Assembly: GCF_001999945.1 (NCBI RefSeq)
Contig: NZ_CP019650.1
Location: forward strand, 2,542,001-2,606,000
From: Microbulbifer agarilyticus
Lineage (GTDB): Bacteria > Pseudomonadota > Gammaproteobacteria > Pseudomonadales > Cellvibrionaceae
Reading direction: 5' to 3'
DNA length: 64,000 bases
Under the pieces are notes generated by a model. The model saw nothing but the letters and a program-made list of their open reading frames with translations, searched no databases and was not told the DNA's origin. A program made the position numbers and the translations under genes. Shown here in pieces: positions 8,881-19,223 of this stretch; the stretch's first letter is position 1, and each line of letters opens with the position of its first letter.

Positions 8881-11766
8881 ATGGTTCAATCCCGCTCCTC
8901 TGACCCTTCATTCAGCCCTAAGATGACGCCGACAGGCGCCGCATCCCGGCAACGCCGCCTATCGCTGCGCGCCCTGCTATTCCGCTACGCGATGACCCCC
9001 GCGCTGCTTCTGAGCATTCTGCTGTGCCTGCTGTTTACTTTGCAGCAAGCGGGAGACCGCCGGGACCTGCTACTGAGTCACGGCCGCGCCAGCGCAGAAA
9101 CTCTGGTGGAGCTGATCCATCTCAGCGGGGAGCACTCCTTTGAAGAACGTATCGAGTGGCTCGATAAAAGCTTGATGGCCCTGATGCTCGAGCGAGGCAT
9201 GATTCGCTCGGTGCAGTTGTACCGTGCTGACCTCAACGCGCAGGGAGTGGAAGAGTTCAAGCTCATCTCCAGCGTCGGCCCGCGCCCGCGAACGGTGTTT
9301 TCAGCCAGCGAACTGCGTGGCAAACATGCACATATATACGAAGATCTGAATAGCCTGCACGTGATGCAACCCCTGATTGGAGAAAATGCCAACTGCTGGT
9401 TGAGCATCGAATTGCACCGCCCTTATTTCCTGGTGGGGACCTATCAAGTCGCTCTGGTCGGCCTTGTCGGGCTGATCTTGTGCAGCCTGGTAGCACTGGT
9501 CTGGGCAGCGGCCATCGCCGAGCGCGCATCCCACAGCCTGGAGCGCTTCAAGCGCACTCTGCAATCCATCGGCAGTGGCAACTTCTTAACCCAAATTCCC
9601 AACTCCAGAAACCTCGAGCTGCATCAACTGGGTGAAGAAATTGGGCACATGGCCCGAAACCTCTCGGAATACCACAGGGACTATCAGGAGGGACTGCACC
9701 AGACCATGGAGGACCTGCGTCAGTCACTGGACTCGATGGAAGAGCAAAATATCGGGCTGGAAATGGCCCGTAAAAAAGCCGAGGAAAACAGCCGGGTGAA
9801 GTCCACCTTCCTCGCCAATACCAGTCATGAAATTCGCACCCCGCTCAACGGCATCATCGGGTTTACCAACCTGCTGCTGAAAACTGAGGTCGATCAACTG
9901 CAACAGGATTACCTGCAAACCATCTTGCGTTCATCGGAAAACCTGCTGACATCCATCAATGACATTCTGGACTTCTCGCGGATCGAATCCGGTAACCTGG
10001 TGCTCGATCACAGCCCCATGAATTTGGGACAGGTTCTCGAAGAGACACTACAAATCCTCGCGCCGTATGGTTATGAACACAACCTAGAACTGGTACCGTT
10101 CGTCGACCCGCAGCTGCCACCATCGCAAATTGGCGACCCACTGCGCATCAAGCAAATCCTGACCAATCTGGTAAGCCTCGCTATCCGCAGCTCGGAAAAT
10201 GGCAGTATTCCGGTGCGTATCGCGGTGCTCAGTGGTAAAGAATCCGAGCTGATGGTGCGTATCACCATCACTGACAACGGCGCGCGCGGTGACGAGCAGC
10301 GCCGCCGAGAAATGCGCCTCCTGCTCACCAGTGCAGCGCAGCAACAACAGCTTTCGAATAGTGGGATGGGACTCGGTATTGCGCGCAACCTGGTGCAATC
10401 CATGGGCGGCGAGATCGGTCTCGAAGACAACGATCAGGACAGCTGCAGCTACTGGATTCAATTACCGCTCACCATCGACCGCAACCGAGTCGCGGTTACC
10501 CGAGAGCAGTTCCCCGGGTGCCGCCTGTTGATCGTGGACCCCAACCCCATCACCCGCACACAAATCTTCCAGCAGCTCAGCCATTGGCGGGCAGCCCCCC
10601 TGGAGCACAATGACGGTGAAAGCCTGGTACCCGCGGTGGAGCAAATGTGGCGTCACGACGCCCTTCCCGATGGATTAATTATTGATACCGCCCTTGCTGG
10701 CGACGACTTTGAAGGCTTTATCAGCACCGTGCAGCAACTGGTGGACACCTACCAGTGTCGAGTGATCGTACAAGGCTCTCCAGTGGACTTGCGACGCTGT
10801 TACGACGCACTGCGCACCCGAGTGCTGGCATTCCTCGCCAAACCGGTAAGCCGCGATGGCCTGCTCCGCGCGCTGAAGCGCACGGTTCCACAACAGGCGC
10901 AGTCCCGCCCACAAACCGGTAATTACCCTGCCCTGCCTTGGCCCACGCAACCCAGGGTGCTCGTGGTCGACGACTACGAGCCCAACCGAAAGCTGATGAG
11001 CGAATTGCTGCGTGCGCAGCATATTGAGGCCCTGATCGCCGGCTCCGGCGAAGAAGCGCTCCAGCAGTGGCAAAACCAGCATTTCGATATGATCTTTATG
11101 GACATCCAGATGCCAGGTCTTGACGGTATCGCCACCACTCAGCTGATCCGCGAGCGAGAATCCGGTCGTCGCACTCCCATCATCGCACTCACCGCCCACG
11201 TCGGTACCGAGGAAAAGTCGCGCCTGCTCAGCGCCGGGCTTGACGATTACCTGAGCAAGCCGGTCAGCGAGTCACAACTGACTCACACCGTAAAGCGCTG
11301 GATGGAAGTGAGCAGTACACCTGCTACAGATACCCCAACCACCGCAGTTGAACCGCGCCTGGTCGATATCGGCGAAGGCCTGAATCTGGCCAATCAGGAT
11401 GCAGGTCTCGCTCGCGACTTGCTGCGCATGCTGCTGAAAGGTTTGCACGAAGACGAGCAGGAACTCGCTCGACTAGCACAGAGTGAGGACTATAAAGGCT
11501 TATTTGAGCGCACTCACCGCCTGCATGGCGGTTGCTGCTATTGCGGCGTGCCACGCCTGCGCAACGCCACCGGACAACTGCAAGAGTTGCTGCGCCCGGT
11601 TCAGGAGGTTGAGCCTGCAGAGGCGGCAAAGGCGCTGGAGGGCAGTACCTTCGAAGCAGCCTATGAGCTGGTAAGAAAAGAGATTCGCGGCCTGCGAGAC
11701 TGGGGTGCGGACCAGGACCTGAACGCGCTATTTGGCATTGAATGCGAAGAAGCCGAAATCAATTGA
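8881..11766 (+). CDS. barA: BarA/GacS-type hybrid sensor histidine kinase with degenerate catalytic domain
   Basis: Hybrid kinase that in gammaproteobacteria signals to UvrY/GacA and the Csr/Rsm small RNAs. Order: membrane segment ~32-56, periplasmic sensor ~57-180, second membrane segment ~185-212, HAMP, coiled coil, HisKA with the phospho-acceptor H316 in ANTSHEIRTPLNGIIGF, HATPase, a weak receiver (D602), a canonical receiver with D741 in MDIQMPGLDG, and a C-terminal HPt with H879 in THRLHGG. Length (961 residues) and the divergent cysM neighbour match pseudomonad gacS. Odd feature: the HATPase N-box reads TNLVSLAIRSSENG, with Leu433 where the magnesium-binding Asn belongs, and the G1 box reads TDNGARG instead of DxGxG, while the G2 box GMGLGIA is kept. 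Autokinase activity may be weak or lost; signalling through the distal receiver and HPt may remain. Confidence 0.9.
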   Translation: MVQSRSSDPSFSPKMTPTGAASRQRRLSLRALLFRYAMTPALLLSILLCLLFTLQQAGDRRDLLLSHGRASAETLVELIHLSGEHSFEERIEWLDKSLMALMLERGMIRSVQLYRADLNAQGVEEFKLISSVGPRPRTVFSASELRGKHAHIYEDLNSLHVMQPLIGENANCWLSIELHRPYFLVGTYQVALVGLVGLILCSLVALVWAAAIAERASHSLERFKRTLQSIGSGNFLTQIPNSRNLELHQLGEEIGHMARNLSEYHRDYQEGLHQTMEDLRQSLDSMEEQNIGLEMARKKAEENSRVKSTFLANTSHEIRTPLNGIIGFTNLLLKTEVDQLQQDYLQTILRSSENLLTSINDILDFSRIESGNLVLDHSPMNLGQVLEETLQILAPYGYEHNLELVPFVDPQLPPSQIGDPLRIKQILTNLVSLAIRSSENGSIPVRIAVLSGKESELMVRITITDNGARGDEQRRREMRLLLTSAAQQQQLSNSGMGLGIARNLVQSMGGEIGLEDNDQDSCSYWIQLPLTIDRNRVAVTREQFPGCRLLIVDPNPITRTQIFQQLSHWRAAPLEHNDGESLVPAVEQMWRHDALPDGLIIDTALAGDDFEGFISTVQQLVDTYQCRVIVQGSPVDLRRCYDALRTRVLAFLAKPVSRDGLLRALKRTVPQQAQSRPQTGNYPALPWPTQPRVLVVDDYEPNRKLMSELLRAQHIEALIAGSGEEALQQWQNQHFDMIFMDIQMPGLDGIATTQLIRERESGRRTPIIALTAHVGTEEKSRLLSAGLDDYLSKPVSESQLTHTVKRWMEVSSTPATDTPTTAVEPRLVDIGEGLNLANQDAGLARDLLRMLLKGLHEDEQELARLAQSEDYKGLFERTHRLHGGCCYCGVPRLRNATGQLQELLRPVQEVEPAEAAKALEGSTFEAAYELVRKEIRGLRDWGADQDLNALFGIECEEAEIN

Positions 11767-11779
11767 CGGGTCGCCGACT

Positions 11780-12559
11780 CTACTCCACGGAATAGACTTG
11801 GCGAAACAGCTCACGACTTTTCATCGGCCGATTACCGAGTAAGGGACCGAGCAACATGCGCGTAAGGCGCTTGGCTTCCAGCATCACTTCCGCCGATAAC
11901 GCTTCTGGGTTCGCACCATCGTCAGACACAGCTTCGCCGCCTAGCAACTGTGCAATCGCCAGCAGATGACCGCCATAAAAGTCCGCCCCGCGCGGCAACT
12001 GCCCGGGCGCTATTACCACAGGCACAAAGCCGTCTTCCTGCGTCAACCGGTACACGCTTTCCGGGCTTACCGGCGCTCCTTCGATAGAGCTATAGCCCAA
12101 CTCTGGGCAACTTCCCAGCGCATGCAGCAACTGCAATTCAAATAGTCGCAGTGGCACCTCAAGCTCACTGCTACTGTCTCCCGATAACTGCGCAAGCCAC
12201 TCCAGCAGACGCTGATAAGCCGCAAACACCGCAACCAGACTTTCCCCTTCCGGCAACAAACGCAACAACAGCTCATTGGCATAAAGTCCGCCATAAACGG
12301 CGCGCCCCTTTAGCCACAATGGCTGACCGGCACTTTCCACTGGTCCAAGGGTTTTCAGGTCTCGGCGCCCGAGTAAAGTAACCAGAAGGGGGGCAAACGG
12401 CTGTAAGGCCCGTTGGCGCCGCTGCTTGTCGCGGCGTGCGCCCTTGGCGATACAGGAAATCCGCCCATATTCGGGCGTGAGTAAATCCAGAATTAAACTG
12501 GAATCCCGAAACGGACGGGAATGCAAAATATAGGCGGGTTGCGGGGGGAGCTGCTGCAC
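11780..12559 (-). CDS. recO: DNA repair protein RecO
   Basis: RecO works with RecF and RecR to load RecA on SSB-coated gaps and can anneal strands. The N-terminal OB fold is visible as AYILHSRPFRDSSLILDLLTPEYGR with KGARR, then a helical domain. No zinc-finger cysteine quartet is seen, as in other proteobacterial RecO. The frame is open to a TTG at 12631, overlapping era by 55 bp; I place the start at the GTG at 12557-12559, 17 bp past the era stop, which gives 259 residues, close to the family's 230-245. The start is uncertain. It ends 14 bp from the convergent barA. pdxJ, which often follows recO in this cluster, is absent. Confidence 0.9.
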   Translation of the reverse strand: MQQLPPQPAYILHSRPFRDSSLILDLLTPEYGRISCIAKGARRDKQRRQRALQPFAPLLVTLLGRRDLKTLGPVESAGQPLWLKGRAVYGGLYANELLLRLLPEGESLVAVFAAYQRLLEWLAQLSGDSSSELEVPLRLFELQLLHALGSCPELGYSSIEGAPVSPESVYRLTQEDGFVPVVIAPGQLPRGADFYGGHLLAIAQLLGGEAVSDDGANPEALSAEVMLEAKRLTRMLLGPLLGNRPMKSRELFRQVYSVE

Positions 12560-12576
12560 GCCGATGGGCCAGACGT

Positions 12577-13521
12577 TTACTGCTTGTCCACGTAGCCCAG
12601 ACTGCGCAGCGCGCGCTCGTCGTCGGACCAACCGGACTTAACCTTGACCCAAAGATTCAGCATCACCTTGCTGTCGAACAGACGTTCCATATCCACGCGC
12701 GCCTGCTGGCCGATCTGCTTAATGCGCTCACCTTTGGTTCCGATCAGAATACGCTTCTGACCATTCCGCTCGACCAGAATTGCAGCACTGATATGCAGCA
12801 CCTTACCCTCCTGGCTGAACTCTTCTACCTCAACGGTAACCGCATACGGGATTTCCGCGCCCAGCTGACGCATAACTTTCTCGCGCACGATTTCTGCCGC
12901 GAGAAAACGGGAACTGCGGTCGGTGATTTGATCCTCTTCAAAAAAGTGCATGCCCTCAGGTAAGCGCTCAACAATCACATCTTCCAGAGACTGGAGGTTA
13001 GAGGTGCGCAGGGCGGAAATGGGCACGATCTCGGCCTCGGGGAAGCGCTCGGCCAGCGCCTGCAGCTGAGGCAACACTGCGTTCTTATCCTGCAGCTGGT
13101 CGACCTTATTCACCGCAACAATCAATGGGCACTTGAGTCCGCGCAGTTTTTGCGCCACCAGCTCGTCGCCCTCGGTCCATTTCGCCGGTTCTACCACAAA
13201 CACCACAACATCCACATCGCGGGTCGAACTGATCGCCGCGCGGTTCATATAGCGGTTAATTGCCTTTTCTTCCCCTGCGTGCAACCCCGGGGTATCCACG
13301 AAAATAATCTGATTGGGCCCCTCGGTTTTGATGCCCAGCATGTTGTGGCGGGTCGTCTGCGGTTTGCGCGAAGTGATACAAATCTTTTGCCCCAGCAAAT
13401 GATTCAGCAAGGTGGATTTGCCCACATTCGGGCGGCCGACAATGGCTACATAGCCGCAGCGGGAAGTTTGTGTATTGGGTTCGCTCAAGGGGGTCTCCGA
13501 GCCGGTCGAGCCCACCTGCAT
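12577..13521 (-). CDS. era: GTPase Era
   Basis: Era is a GTPase that binds the 3' end of 16S rRNA and helps 30S assembly. G1 is [10 protein letters not shown]3 is DTPG in FVDTPGLH, G4 is NKVD, followed by a C-terminal KH domain with [18 protein letters not shown]. The frame opens at a TTG (13536); the ATG at 13519-13521 gives 314 residues with a somewhat long N-terminus before CGYVAIVG. Either start is possible. It lies between rnc and recO, the canonical lepB-rnc-era-recO operon order. Confidence 0.96.
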   Translation of the reverse strand: MQVGSTGSETPLSEPNTQTSRCGYVAIVGRPNVGKSTLLNHLLGQKICITSRKPQTTRHNMLGIKTEGPNQIIFVDTPGLHAGEEKAINRYMNRAAISSTRDVDVVVFVVEPAKWTEGDELVAQKLRGLKCPLIVAVNKVDQLQDKNAVLPQLQALAERFPEAEIVPISALRTSNLQSLEDVIVERLPEGMHFFEEDQITDRSSRFLAAEIVREKVMRQLGAEIPYAVTVEVEEFSQEGKVLHISAAILVERNGQKRILIGTKGERIKQIGQQARVDMERLFDSKVMLNLWVKVKSGWSDDERALRSLGYVDKQ

Positions 13522-13559
13522 CCGCAGGTCGGGCAAAATGTCAGATGGGGATTATAGGG

Positions 13560-14240
13560 TCAGCCCTGCCCGGTCAGTTGGGCATAGGCTTCTGCGGCGG
13601 CGGATTTCTCCGCGGCGCGGCGATTGCTGGCAACACCTTTTACCGGTGCAGCCAGGCCAGATACTCGACACTCCACGATAAACTGCTGGGAGTGCTCCTC
13701 ACCAGCTACTTCCACGACTTGGTATTCGGGTAGCGGTTTATGACGTGCCTGCAGCCACTCTTGCAGCCGGGTTTTAGGGTCTTTGGCGGTTTCCAGAGAA
13801 AGACCCTGCAAGCGCGCGGCAAACCAGGCCAGCACCCGTTCACGGGCCGCTTCCAGCCCGGAATCCAGATAGATCGCACCGATAATGGCCTCTACCGCAT
13901 CGGCAAGAATGGAGGCGCGGCGATGGCCACCACTCTTCATCTCTCCCTCGCCCAGTCGCAGGCACTCACCAAGCTGCAGCTCGCGCGCGACCTTTGCCAG
14001 GGTCTCGCCGCTCACCAACTGAGCGCGTAACCGGCTCATCTGGCCTTCGCGGCCTTCGGGGAATTTTTCGTACAGGGCCGCACTGATGGTAAACCCGAGA
14101 ATCGAGTCACCCAGAAACTCCAGGCGCTCATTGTTGCGGCTGCCAAGGGAGCGGTGCGTAAGCGCCAGATCCAATAGCTCTTGGTTAGTAAATTGGTAGC
14201 CCAGGCGGCCACTCAGTCGTTGCAGATGGAGGTCTGTCAC
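13560..14240 (-). CDS. rnc: Ribonuclease III
   Basis: RNase III cleaves double-stranded RNA, including the 30S rRNA precursor. The signature [10 protein letters not shown] is at residues 37-46, with acidic catalytic residues E41 and D45; the second acidic pair is in [17 protein letters not shown]-terminal dsRNA-binding domain (about residues 155-225) ends with the conserved [12 protein letters not shown] helix. The length of 226 residues is standard. The start is GTG at 14238-14240, three bases after the stop of the DUF4845 gene, so translation is probably coupled. Confidence 0.97.
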   Translation of the reverse strand: MTDLHLQRLSGRLGYQFTNQELLDLALTHRSLGSRNNERLEFLGDSILGFTISAALYEKFPEGREGQMSRLRAQLVSGETLAKVARELQLGECLRLGEGEMKSGGHRRASILADAVEAIIGAIYLDSGLEAARERVLAWFAARLQGLSLETAKDPKTRLQEWLQARHKPLPEYQVVEVAGEEHSQQFIVECRVSGLAAPVKGVASNRRAAEKSAAAEAYAQLTGQG

Positions 14241-14243
14241 CGG

Positions 14244-14696
14244 TTAGTAGTCATCTCGCTTGCGAAACTGCTCGAGGTCCACGAGAGGCTCACAGCACAG
14301 CTCGGGCTTGGCAGTATTCAATTGTTTGTTAAATTTCATTACCACGTCCACATTCTGGAACAGTGGCTGGCGCAGTTCGTAATTGATACTCACCAGGGTG
14401 CTATCGGCACCGCGGATGATCTTTACCGAGTCGGTCGGTTCACCACGCACATTATTGATCGTGAAAAAGCGGTCCAGCTCGCGCTTAATCTGGGTGTTGC
14501 TCATCTCGCGAACGCCACTGTTTTGGGCCAGAGAGTGCAGTCCCTCTTCCACAAAATGCGCATCCACATAGGCCGGGCCCATTTTGGATACCACGGTCAG
14601 TCCAAAGCCAAATACGGCGATGATGGCCAACCAACCCCAGTAACTCATGCCCCGCTGTTTCGCCAAAGCACGTGAAAAATGTGTGTTTAATGCCAT
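14244..14696 (-). CDS. DUF4845 family small membrane protein
   Basis: 150 residues. One hydrophobic segment (about residues 19-38, YWGWLAIIAVFGFGLTVV) follows a short basic N-terminus, then a soluble periplasmic-facing domain of about 110 residues with DAHFVEEGLHSL and VRGEPTDSVKIIRG stretches. The size, topology and location between lepB and rnc match the DUF4845 family found in this position in Pseudomonas and relatives. Its function is unknown; the conserved position next to signal peptidase suggests an envelope role, but that is inference. Confidence 0.85.
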   Translation of the reverse strand: MALNTHFSRALAKQRGMSYWGWLAIIAVFGFGLTVVSKMGPAYVDAHFVEEGLHSLAQNSGVREMSNTQIKRELDRFFTINNVRGEPTDSVKIIRGADSTLVSINYELRQPLFQNVDVVMKFNKQLNTAKPELCCEPLVDLEQFRKRDDY

Positions 14697-14764
14697 GCTG
14701 ACCTACCTGTTGTTATCGTTGTTGTCGCTGAACCGAGAGCACCCATTGAACCGAGGACGACCAG

Positions 14765-15538
14765 TCAGTCGATCCCACCAACCCGGCTAAAGCTGGGCAC
14801 GCTGAGTAGTTTGTCCCAATGCATCCAGATTGCAAAGGCCTTGCCGACAATGTCTTTCTCGGGCACAAAGCCCCACTTGCGGCTATCCAGACTATTGTCC
14901 CGGTTGTCACCCATCATGAAGTAGTAACCCTCGGGGACGGTAACGGTGCGAATATTGCCGTATGGGCCCGGGCGCTGTTGTTTGGCAGCCAGGTGGCGGT
15001 GACCATCGAGGGTCTCCCACATCAGCTCACGGCCGGGGTTTTGCGTATCGAAACGGATAAATTCCTGCGGCATCGCTTCGCCGTTCACATACAGCTGGTT
15101 ATTTTCCACACGGATTTCATCCCCCGGTAAACCAACCACACGCTTGATGTAGTAAGTCTCATTCATGTGCGGAGGGAAGAACACCATCACGTCACCACGC
15201 TTGGGCTCACCGATATCCACCACTTTGGTGCGGCTCACTGGCAGGCGCAAACCATAGGCGTACTTGTTGACCAGGATAAAGTCCCCAACTTCCAGCGTGG
15301 GATCCATGGATGCAGAGGGAATCTGGAAGGGCTCTACCACGAAGGAGCGGAGCACAAAGACGATCGCCAGTACTGGGAAAAATGACTTGGCGTATTCAAC
15401 AACCACCGGCTCCTGCACCGGTTGCCCCTTGGCCGTGGCCGCTTTGCGTCCCCGCGCCAGAAACAGTGCATCAAACAGCCAGATCACCCCTGTCACCACA
15501 ACAAGCAACAGCAAAATAAGGGGGAAATTGATATCCAT
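14765..15538 (-). CDS. lepB: Signal peptidase I
   Basis: LepB cleaves signal peptides from exported proteins at the periplasmic face of the inner membrane. The 257-residue enzyme has an N-terminal membrane segment (about residues 6-26), a second hydrophobic stretch near residues 53-64, the catalytic Ser77 in QIPSASMDPTL, the general-base Lys132 in YYIKRVVGLPGDEI, and the box GDNRDNSLDSRKWGFVP. It follows lepA on the same strand with a 98-bp gap. Confidence 0.97.
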   Translation of the reverse strand: MDINFPLILLLLVVVTGVIWLFDALFLARGRKAATAKGQPVQEPVVVEYAKSFFPVLAIVFVLRSFVVEPFQIPSASMDPTLEVGDFILVNKYAYGLRLPVSRTKVVDIGEPKRGDVMVFFPPHMNETYYIKRVVGLPGDEIRVENNQLYVNGEAMPQEFIRFDTQNPGRELMWETLDGHRHLAAKQQRPGPYGNIRTVTVPEGYYFMMGDNRDNSLDSRKWGFVPEKDIVGKAFAIWMHWDKLLSVPSFSRVGGID

Positions 15539-15636
15539 TCAGTTGTCTCTTTCCGACTATTTCTTATCAGATACGGCCGGGGAAGATACCGCTTCCCCTA
15601 GCCGCTTTATTTCAGATTTATCCGTAACGCGCTCGA

Positions 15637-17442
15637 TCAGTTGTCGACTTTGAGCACCGCAAGGAAGGCGTCCTGCGGCACTTCGACCTTACCCAGCTGC
15701 TTCATTCGGCGTTTACCCGCTTTCTGCTTCTCAAGCAGCTTCTTCTTACGGGTTACGTCACCACCATAACACTTTGCGGTTACGTTCTTGCGCAGTGCTT
15801 TTACTGTGGTACGCGCGACTACCTGACCACCAATTGCCGCCTGAATTGCCACGTCGAACATCTGGCGCGGGATCAATTCTTTCATTTTCTCTGCCAGGGC
15901 ACGACCGCGCTGCTGGGCATTGTCACGGTGCAGAATCACCGCCAGGGCATCCACCCGCTCGCCGTTGATCAGGATATCAAGGCGCACTAGTTTTGCCGGG
16001 TCAAAGCGCACAAAGTTGTAATCGAGGGAGGCAAAGCCGCGGCTCACGGACTTGAGGCGATCGAAGAAGTCCATCACCACTTCGCTCATCGGCAACTCAT
16101 AGCGCAGCGAGACCTGCCCGCCCACGTACTGCATATCTTTCTGGATACCACGTTTTTCCACGCACAAGGTAATCACGTTGCCCAGGTAATCCTGCGGAAC
16201 CAGGATGTTGGCTTCAACGATAGGCTCACGCATTTCCTCGATCATGCCCAGATCCGGCATGCGCGAGGGGTTATCCATGGTCATGGTTTCGCCGCTGGTG
16301 AGTTCCACTTCGTACACCACCGTGGGTGCGGTGGTAATCAGGTCGAGGTTGTACTCTCGCTCAAGGCGCTCCTGGATGATCTCCATGTGCAGCATGCCGA
16401 GGAAGCCACAGCGGAAACCAAAGCCCAGTGCGTCCGAGGTTTCAGGCTCGTAAAACAGCGAAGCATCGTTCAGGGAGAGCTTGTCCAGTGCGTCGCGGAA
16501 GGCTTCATAATCGTCGGAGCTTACCGGGAATAGACCGGCGTAAACCTGCGGTTTCACCTTCTGGAAGCCCGGCAGCATTTCAACCGTATCGGCTTCTTTG
16601 GCGTGCGTCAGGGTGTCACCAACGGGCGCCCCGTGGATGTCCTTGATGCCGGCTACCACAAAACCCACTTCACCGGCCTTGAGCTCGCCGGTTTCCTTGC
16701 GTTTGGGGGTAAATACACCAACGCTATCCACCACGTGGGCGCGGCCGATCGACTTGGTAACAATCTTGTCTTTGTTCTTCAGGGTGCCCTGAACCACGCG
16801 CACCAGAGACACAACGCCCAGGTAGCTGTCGAACCAGGAGTCGATAATCAGCGCCTGCAACGGCGCATTCACGTCACCTTCCGGTGGCGGCACCAGACGC
16901 ACCAGGTCTTCCAGCACGTCTTCAATACCGAGGCCCGACTTGGCGCTGCAGCGCGTCGCTTCGGTGGCATCGATACCGATAATGTCTTCGATCTCTTCCG
17001 CGACCTTTTCCGGCTCTGCCTGGGGCAGGTCCATCTTGTTCAGAACAGGGATCACTTCCAGGCCCTGCTCAATCGCGGTGTAACAGTTGGCGACAGACTG
17101 CGCCTCTACACCCTGGGCGGCATCCACCACCAACAGCGCGCCTTCACAGGCGGCCAGCGAGCGGGAAACCTCGTAGGAGAAGTCCACGTGCCCCGGGGTA
17201 TCAATAAAGTTCAACTGGTAGGTTTTGCCGTCGCGGGCCGTGTAGTCGAGGGTAACGCTCTGGGCCTTGATGGTAATGCCCCGCTCCCGCTCGATATCCA
17301 TGCTATCGAGTACCTGTGCCGCCATCTCACGGTCGCTCAGGCCACCGCAGACCTGGATAAAGCGGTCTGCCAGAGTGGATTTGCCGTGGTCGATATGGGC
17401 AATAATGGAAAAGTTGCGGATATGGGAGAGATCAGTGGCCAC
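15637..17442 (-). CDS. lepA: Elongation factor 4 (LepA)
   Basis: LepA is a ribosome-associated GTPase implicated in initiation, 30S biogenesis and recovery from stalling. The 601-residue product has the G domain with [28 protein letters not shown] and NKMDLP, then EF-G-like domains, a domain V region ([16 protein letters not shown]), and the unique C-terminal domain with [18 protein letters not shown]. The start is GTG (17440-17442). It lies between mucD and lepB as in Pseudomonas. Confidence 0.97.
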   Translation of the reverse strand: MATDLSHIRNFSIIAHIDHGKSTLADRFIQVCGGLSDREMAAQVLDSMDIERERGITIKAQSVTLDYTARDGKTYQLNFIDTPGHVDFSYEVSRSLAACEGALLVVDAAQGVEAQSVANCYTAIEQGLEVIPVLNKMDLPQAEPEKVAEEIEDIIGIDATEATRCSAKSGLGIEDVLEDLVRLVPPPEGDVNAPLQALIIDSWFDSYLGVVSLVRVVQGTLKNKDKIVTKSIGRAHVVDSVGVFTPKRKETGELKAGEVGFVVAGIKDIHGAPVGDTLTHAKEADTVEMLPGFQKVKPQVYAGLFPVSSDDYEAFRDALDKLSLNDASLFYEPETSDALGFGFRCGFLGMLHMEIIQERLEREYNLDLITTAPTVVYEVELTSGETMTMDNPSRMPDLGMIEEMREPIVEANILVPQDYLGNVITLCVEKRGIQKDMQYVGGQVSLRYELPMSEVVMDFFDRLKSVSRGFASLDYNFVRFDPAKLVRLDILINGERVDALAVILHRDNAQQRGRALAEKMKELIPRQMFDVAIQAAIGGQVVARTTVKALRKNVTAKCYGGDVTRKKKLLEKQKAGKRRMKQLGKVEVPQDAFLAVLKVDN

Positions 17443-17619
17443 TGCGAGGATAAAACCTTTTAAAAATCAGTGAGTTAATGAGCGGACCGGGCCGCGCTGT
17501 GGGCGCAAGTCTAACAGGTTGCGCAAAAAGTGCATCCAATCTGTCTGCAACCCTCGAAACAACTAGGCTCGGCGCCGAATCACGACGCCAAGCCCATACA
17601 CTCACTGGATTTGCTGGCT

Positions 17620-19020
17620 TCAGCTCTCCTCGATCTGGATGGTACGGAAAGTCGGCTGGCCACCGCGGAAGAAGCGGATTGGCAGCAACTCGCCCTTCGG
17701 CAGTTTCTTCACCACCTTGTCGTAGTCGGTGAGAGACTCCACCTGTTCGAATCCCAGCTGGGCGATAATATCGCCGCTGCGCAAACCGGCGTTGGCACCA
17801 GCCTTGCCCGGCACTACCTGCTTCACCAGCACACCATTCTCTACGCCCAGTCGCTGCTTCAGGTTGTCGGGAATGTCTTCTACTACCAACCCGAGCACCC
17901 CGCCAACATCGCTCGAGGTGGTCACACTGGACTGCGCGAAACCTTCGTCGTCACTGGGCAGCGCGCCAACCCGTACCGACAGTTTGCGTTCCTTACCCTC
18001 GCGCATCAGAAGTACCGGTACTTCGGCGCCCGGACGGGTGCGACCGACAACATGCGGAAGATCGCCCTGAGTTACGATTTGCTCGCCATCGAAGCGGGTG
18101 ATGATATCGCCCACCTGAATACCGGCCTTTTCGGCTGGAGAACCGGCTTCCAATTGGCCAACCAGGGCTCCCGCCGGCTTACCCAGACCCATGGCCTTGG
18201 CAAGTTTACGATCCACGTCCTGGATGCCCACACCCAGCCAACCGCGATCCACGCGACCTTTTTCTTTCAGCTGGGCGACCACATCTTGCGCGAGGCTCGC
18301 AGGGATCGCGAAGGACAGGCCAATGGAACCGCCACTACGGGTGTAAATCTGCGAGTTGATACCCACTACTTCACCCTCCAGATTGAACAGCGGGCCGCCG
18401 GAGTTACCCGGGTTAATGGCTACGTCTGTTTGAATAAAAGGCACATAGTTTTCGCGGCTTTCATTGGGAATACTGCGACCCATGGCACTCACAATGCCCG
18501 CGCTGGCGGAGTAATCCAGACCGAATGGCGAGCCGATGGCAACCACCCACTCCCCAACTTTGATGCCTTCCGAGTCACCCCAGCGCACTACGGGCAGGTC
18601 ATCGCCTTCCACTTTGAGCAGCGCCAAGTCTGAGCGCGGATCGGTACCCACTACCTTGGCCTCGAATTCGCGGCGGTCGGTCAAGGTAATGCGCACCTCG
18701 TCGGCTCCATCTACCACGTGATTATTGGTGACCACATAGCCATCTTTAGAAATGATAAACCCGGACCCCATGCTTGCCACTGGCCGCTGCTGGCGCTGAC
18801 GTGGCTCCAGGAGGTGACGAAAGATATCCGGAATGTCTTGTTGATAGCGCGGTGGAATCGAATTGCGGGATGTGCGATTGCGCTCCACGGTGTTGATTTT
18901 CACCACCGCCGGGGAGTTCTGTTCAATCAGATCTGTCAGCTCCGGCAGGCCGCGTGCAAACGCCGAAGTAGAAAATAGCAAGCAAAGCACGAGAAGGAAT
19001 TGCGAACAGCGTGCAACCAT
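17620..19020 (-). CDS. mucD: Periplasmic serine protease MucD/DegP-like
   Basis: HtrA-family protease/chaperone that degrades misfolded envelope proteins and restrains AlgU activation in Pseudomonas. Signal peptide at residues 1-22 (cleavage about SAFA-RG); catalytic triad H101 (TNNHVVDG), D131 (SDLALLK), S207 (NPGNSGGP); two C-terminal PDZ domains (the first with DRGWLGVGIQDV, the second ending LPIRFFRGG). I chose the ATG at 19018-19020, with AGGGGTG upstream, over the GTG at 19029. It is cut off from rseC by the inserted mpaA-ycjG pair, so it probably has its own promoter in 19021-19223; a GAACTT hexamer occurs there at 19184-19189 but its -10 partner is weak. Confidence 0.94.
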   Translation of the reverse strand: MVARCSQFLLVLCLLFSTSAFARGLPELTDLIEQNSPAVVKINTVERNRTSRNSIPPRYQQDIPDIFRHLLEPRQRQQRPVASMGSGFIISKDGYVVTNNHVVDGADEVRITLTDRREFEAKVVGTDPRSDLALLKVEGDDLPVVRWGDSEGIKVGEWVVAIGSPFGLDYSASAGIVSAMGRSIPNESRENYVPFIQTDVAINPGNSGGPLFNLEGEVVGINSQIYTRSGGSIGLSFAIPASLAQDVVAQLKEKGRVDRGWLGVGIQDVDRKLAKAMGLGKPAGALVGQLEAGSPAEKAGIQVGDIITRFDGEQIVTQGDLPHVVGRTRPGAEVPVLLMREGKERKLSVRVGALPSDDEGFAQSSVTTSSDVGGVLGLVVEDIPDNLKQRLGVENGVLVKQVVPGKAGANAGLRSGDIIAQLGFEQVESLTDYDKVVKKLPKGELLPIRFFRGGQPTFRTIQIEES

Positions 19021-19223
19021 ATATGTCACCCCTGATAAGCCCTTTTACTAATATGTCAAAACACGATTTAGATTTGGCAGCCGTTTGGTTATCACTTGGT
19101 GTTATCCAGATGGCTTCCAAAAGTGGCGAGTATTCGCTGATGAAACCCGCCATAACACCCTATTAGTTCGGTATTGCGTTAAAAAGTTCGCATTCTTTAG
19201 TGTAAATCAGTGTTAAGGATTGC

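Noticed and set aside
16603..17463. Long plus-strand open frame (286 codons) opposite lepA
   Set aside because: It is the antisense of a fully conserved LepA G domain; codon pattern and content (His/Gln/Asn-rich) are typical of a high-GC antisense frame.
17530..18633. 367-codon plus-strand open frame opposite mucD
   Set aside because: Antisense shadow of the MucD protease whose triad and PDZ domains are intact on the minus strand.
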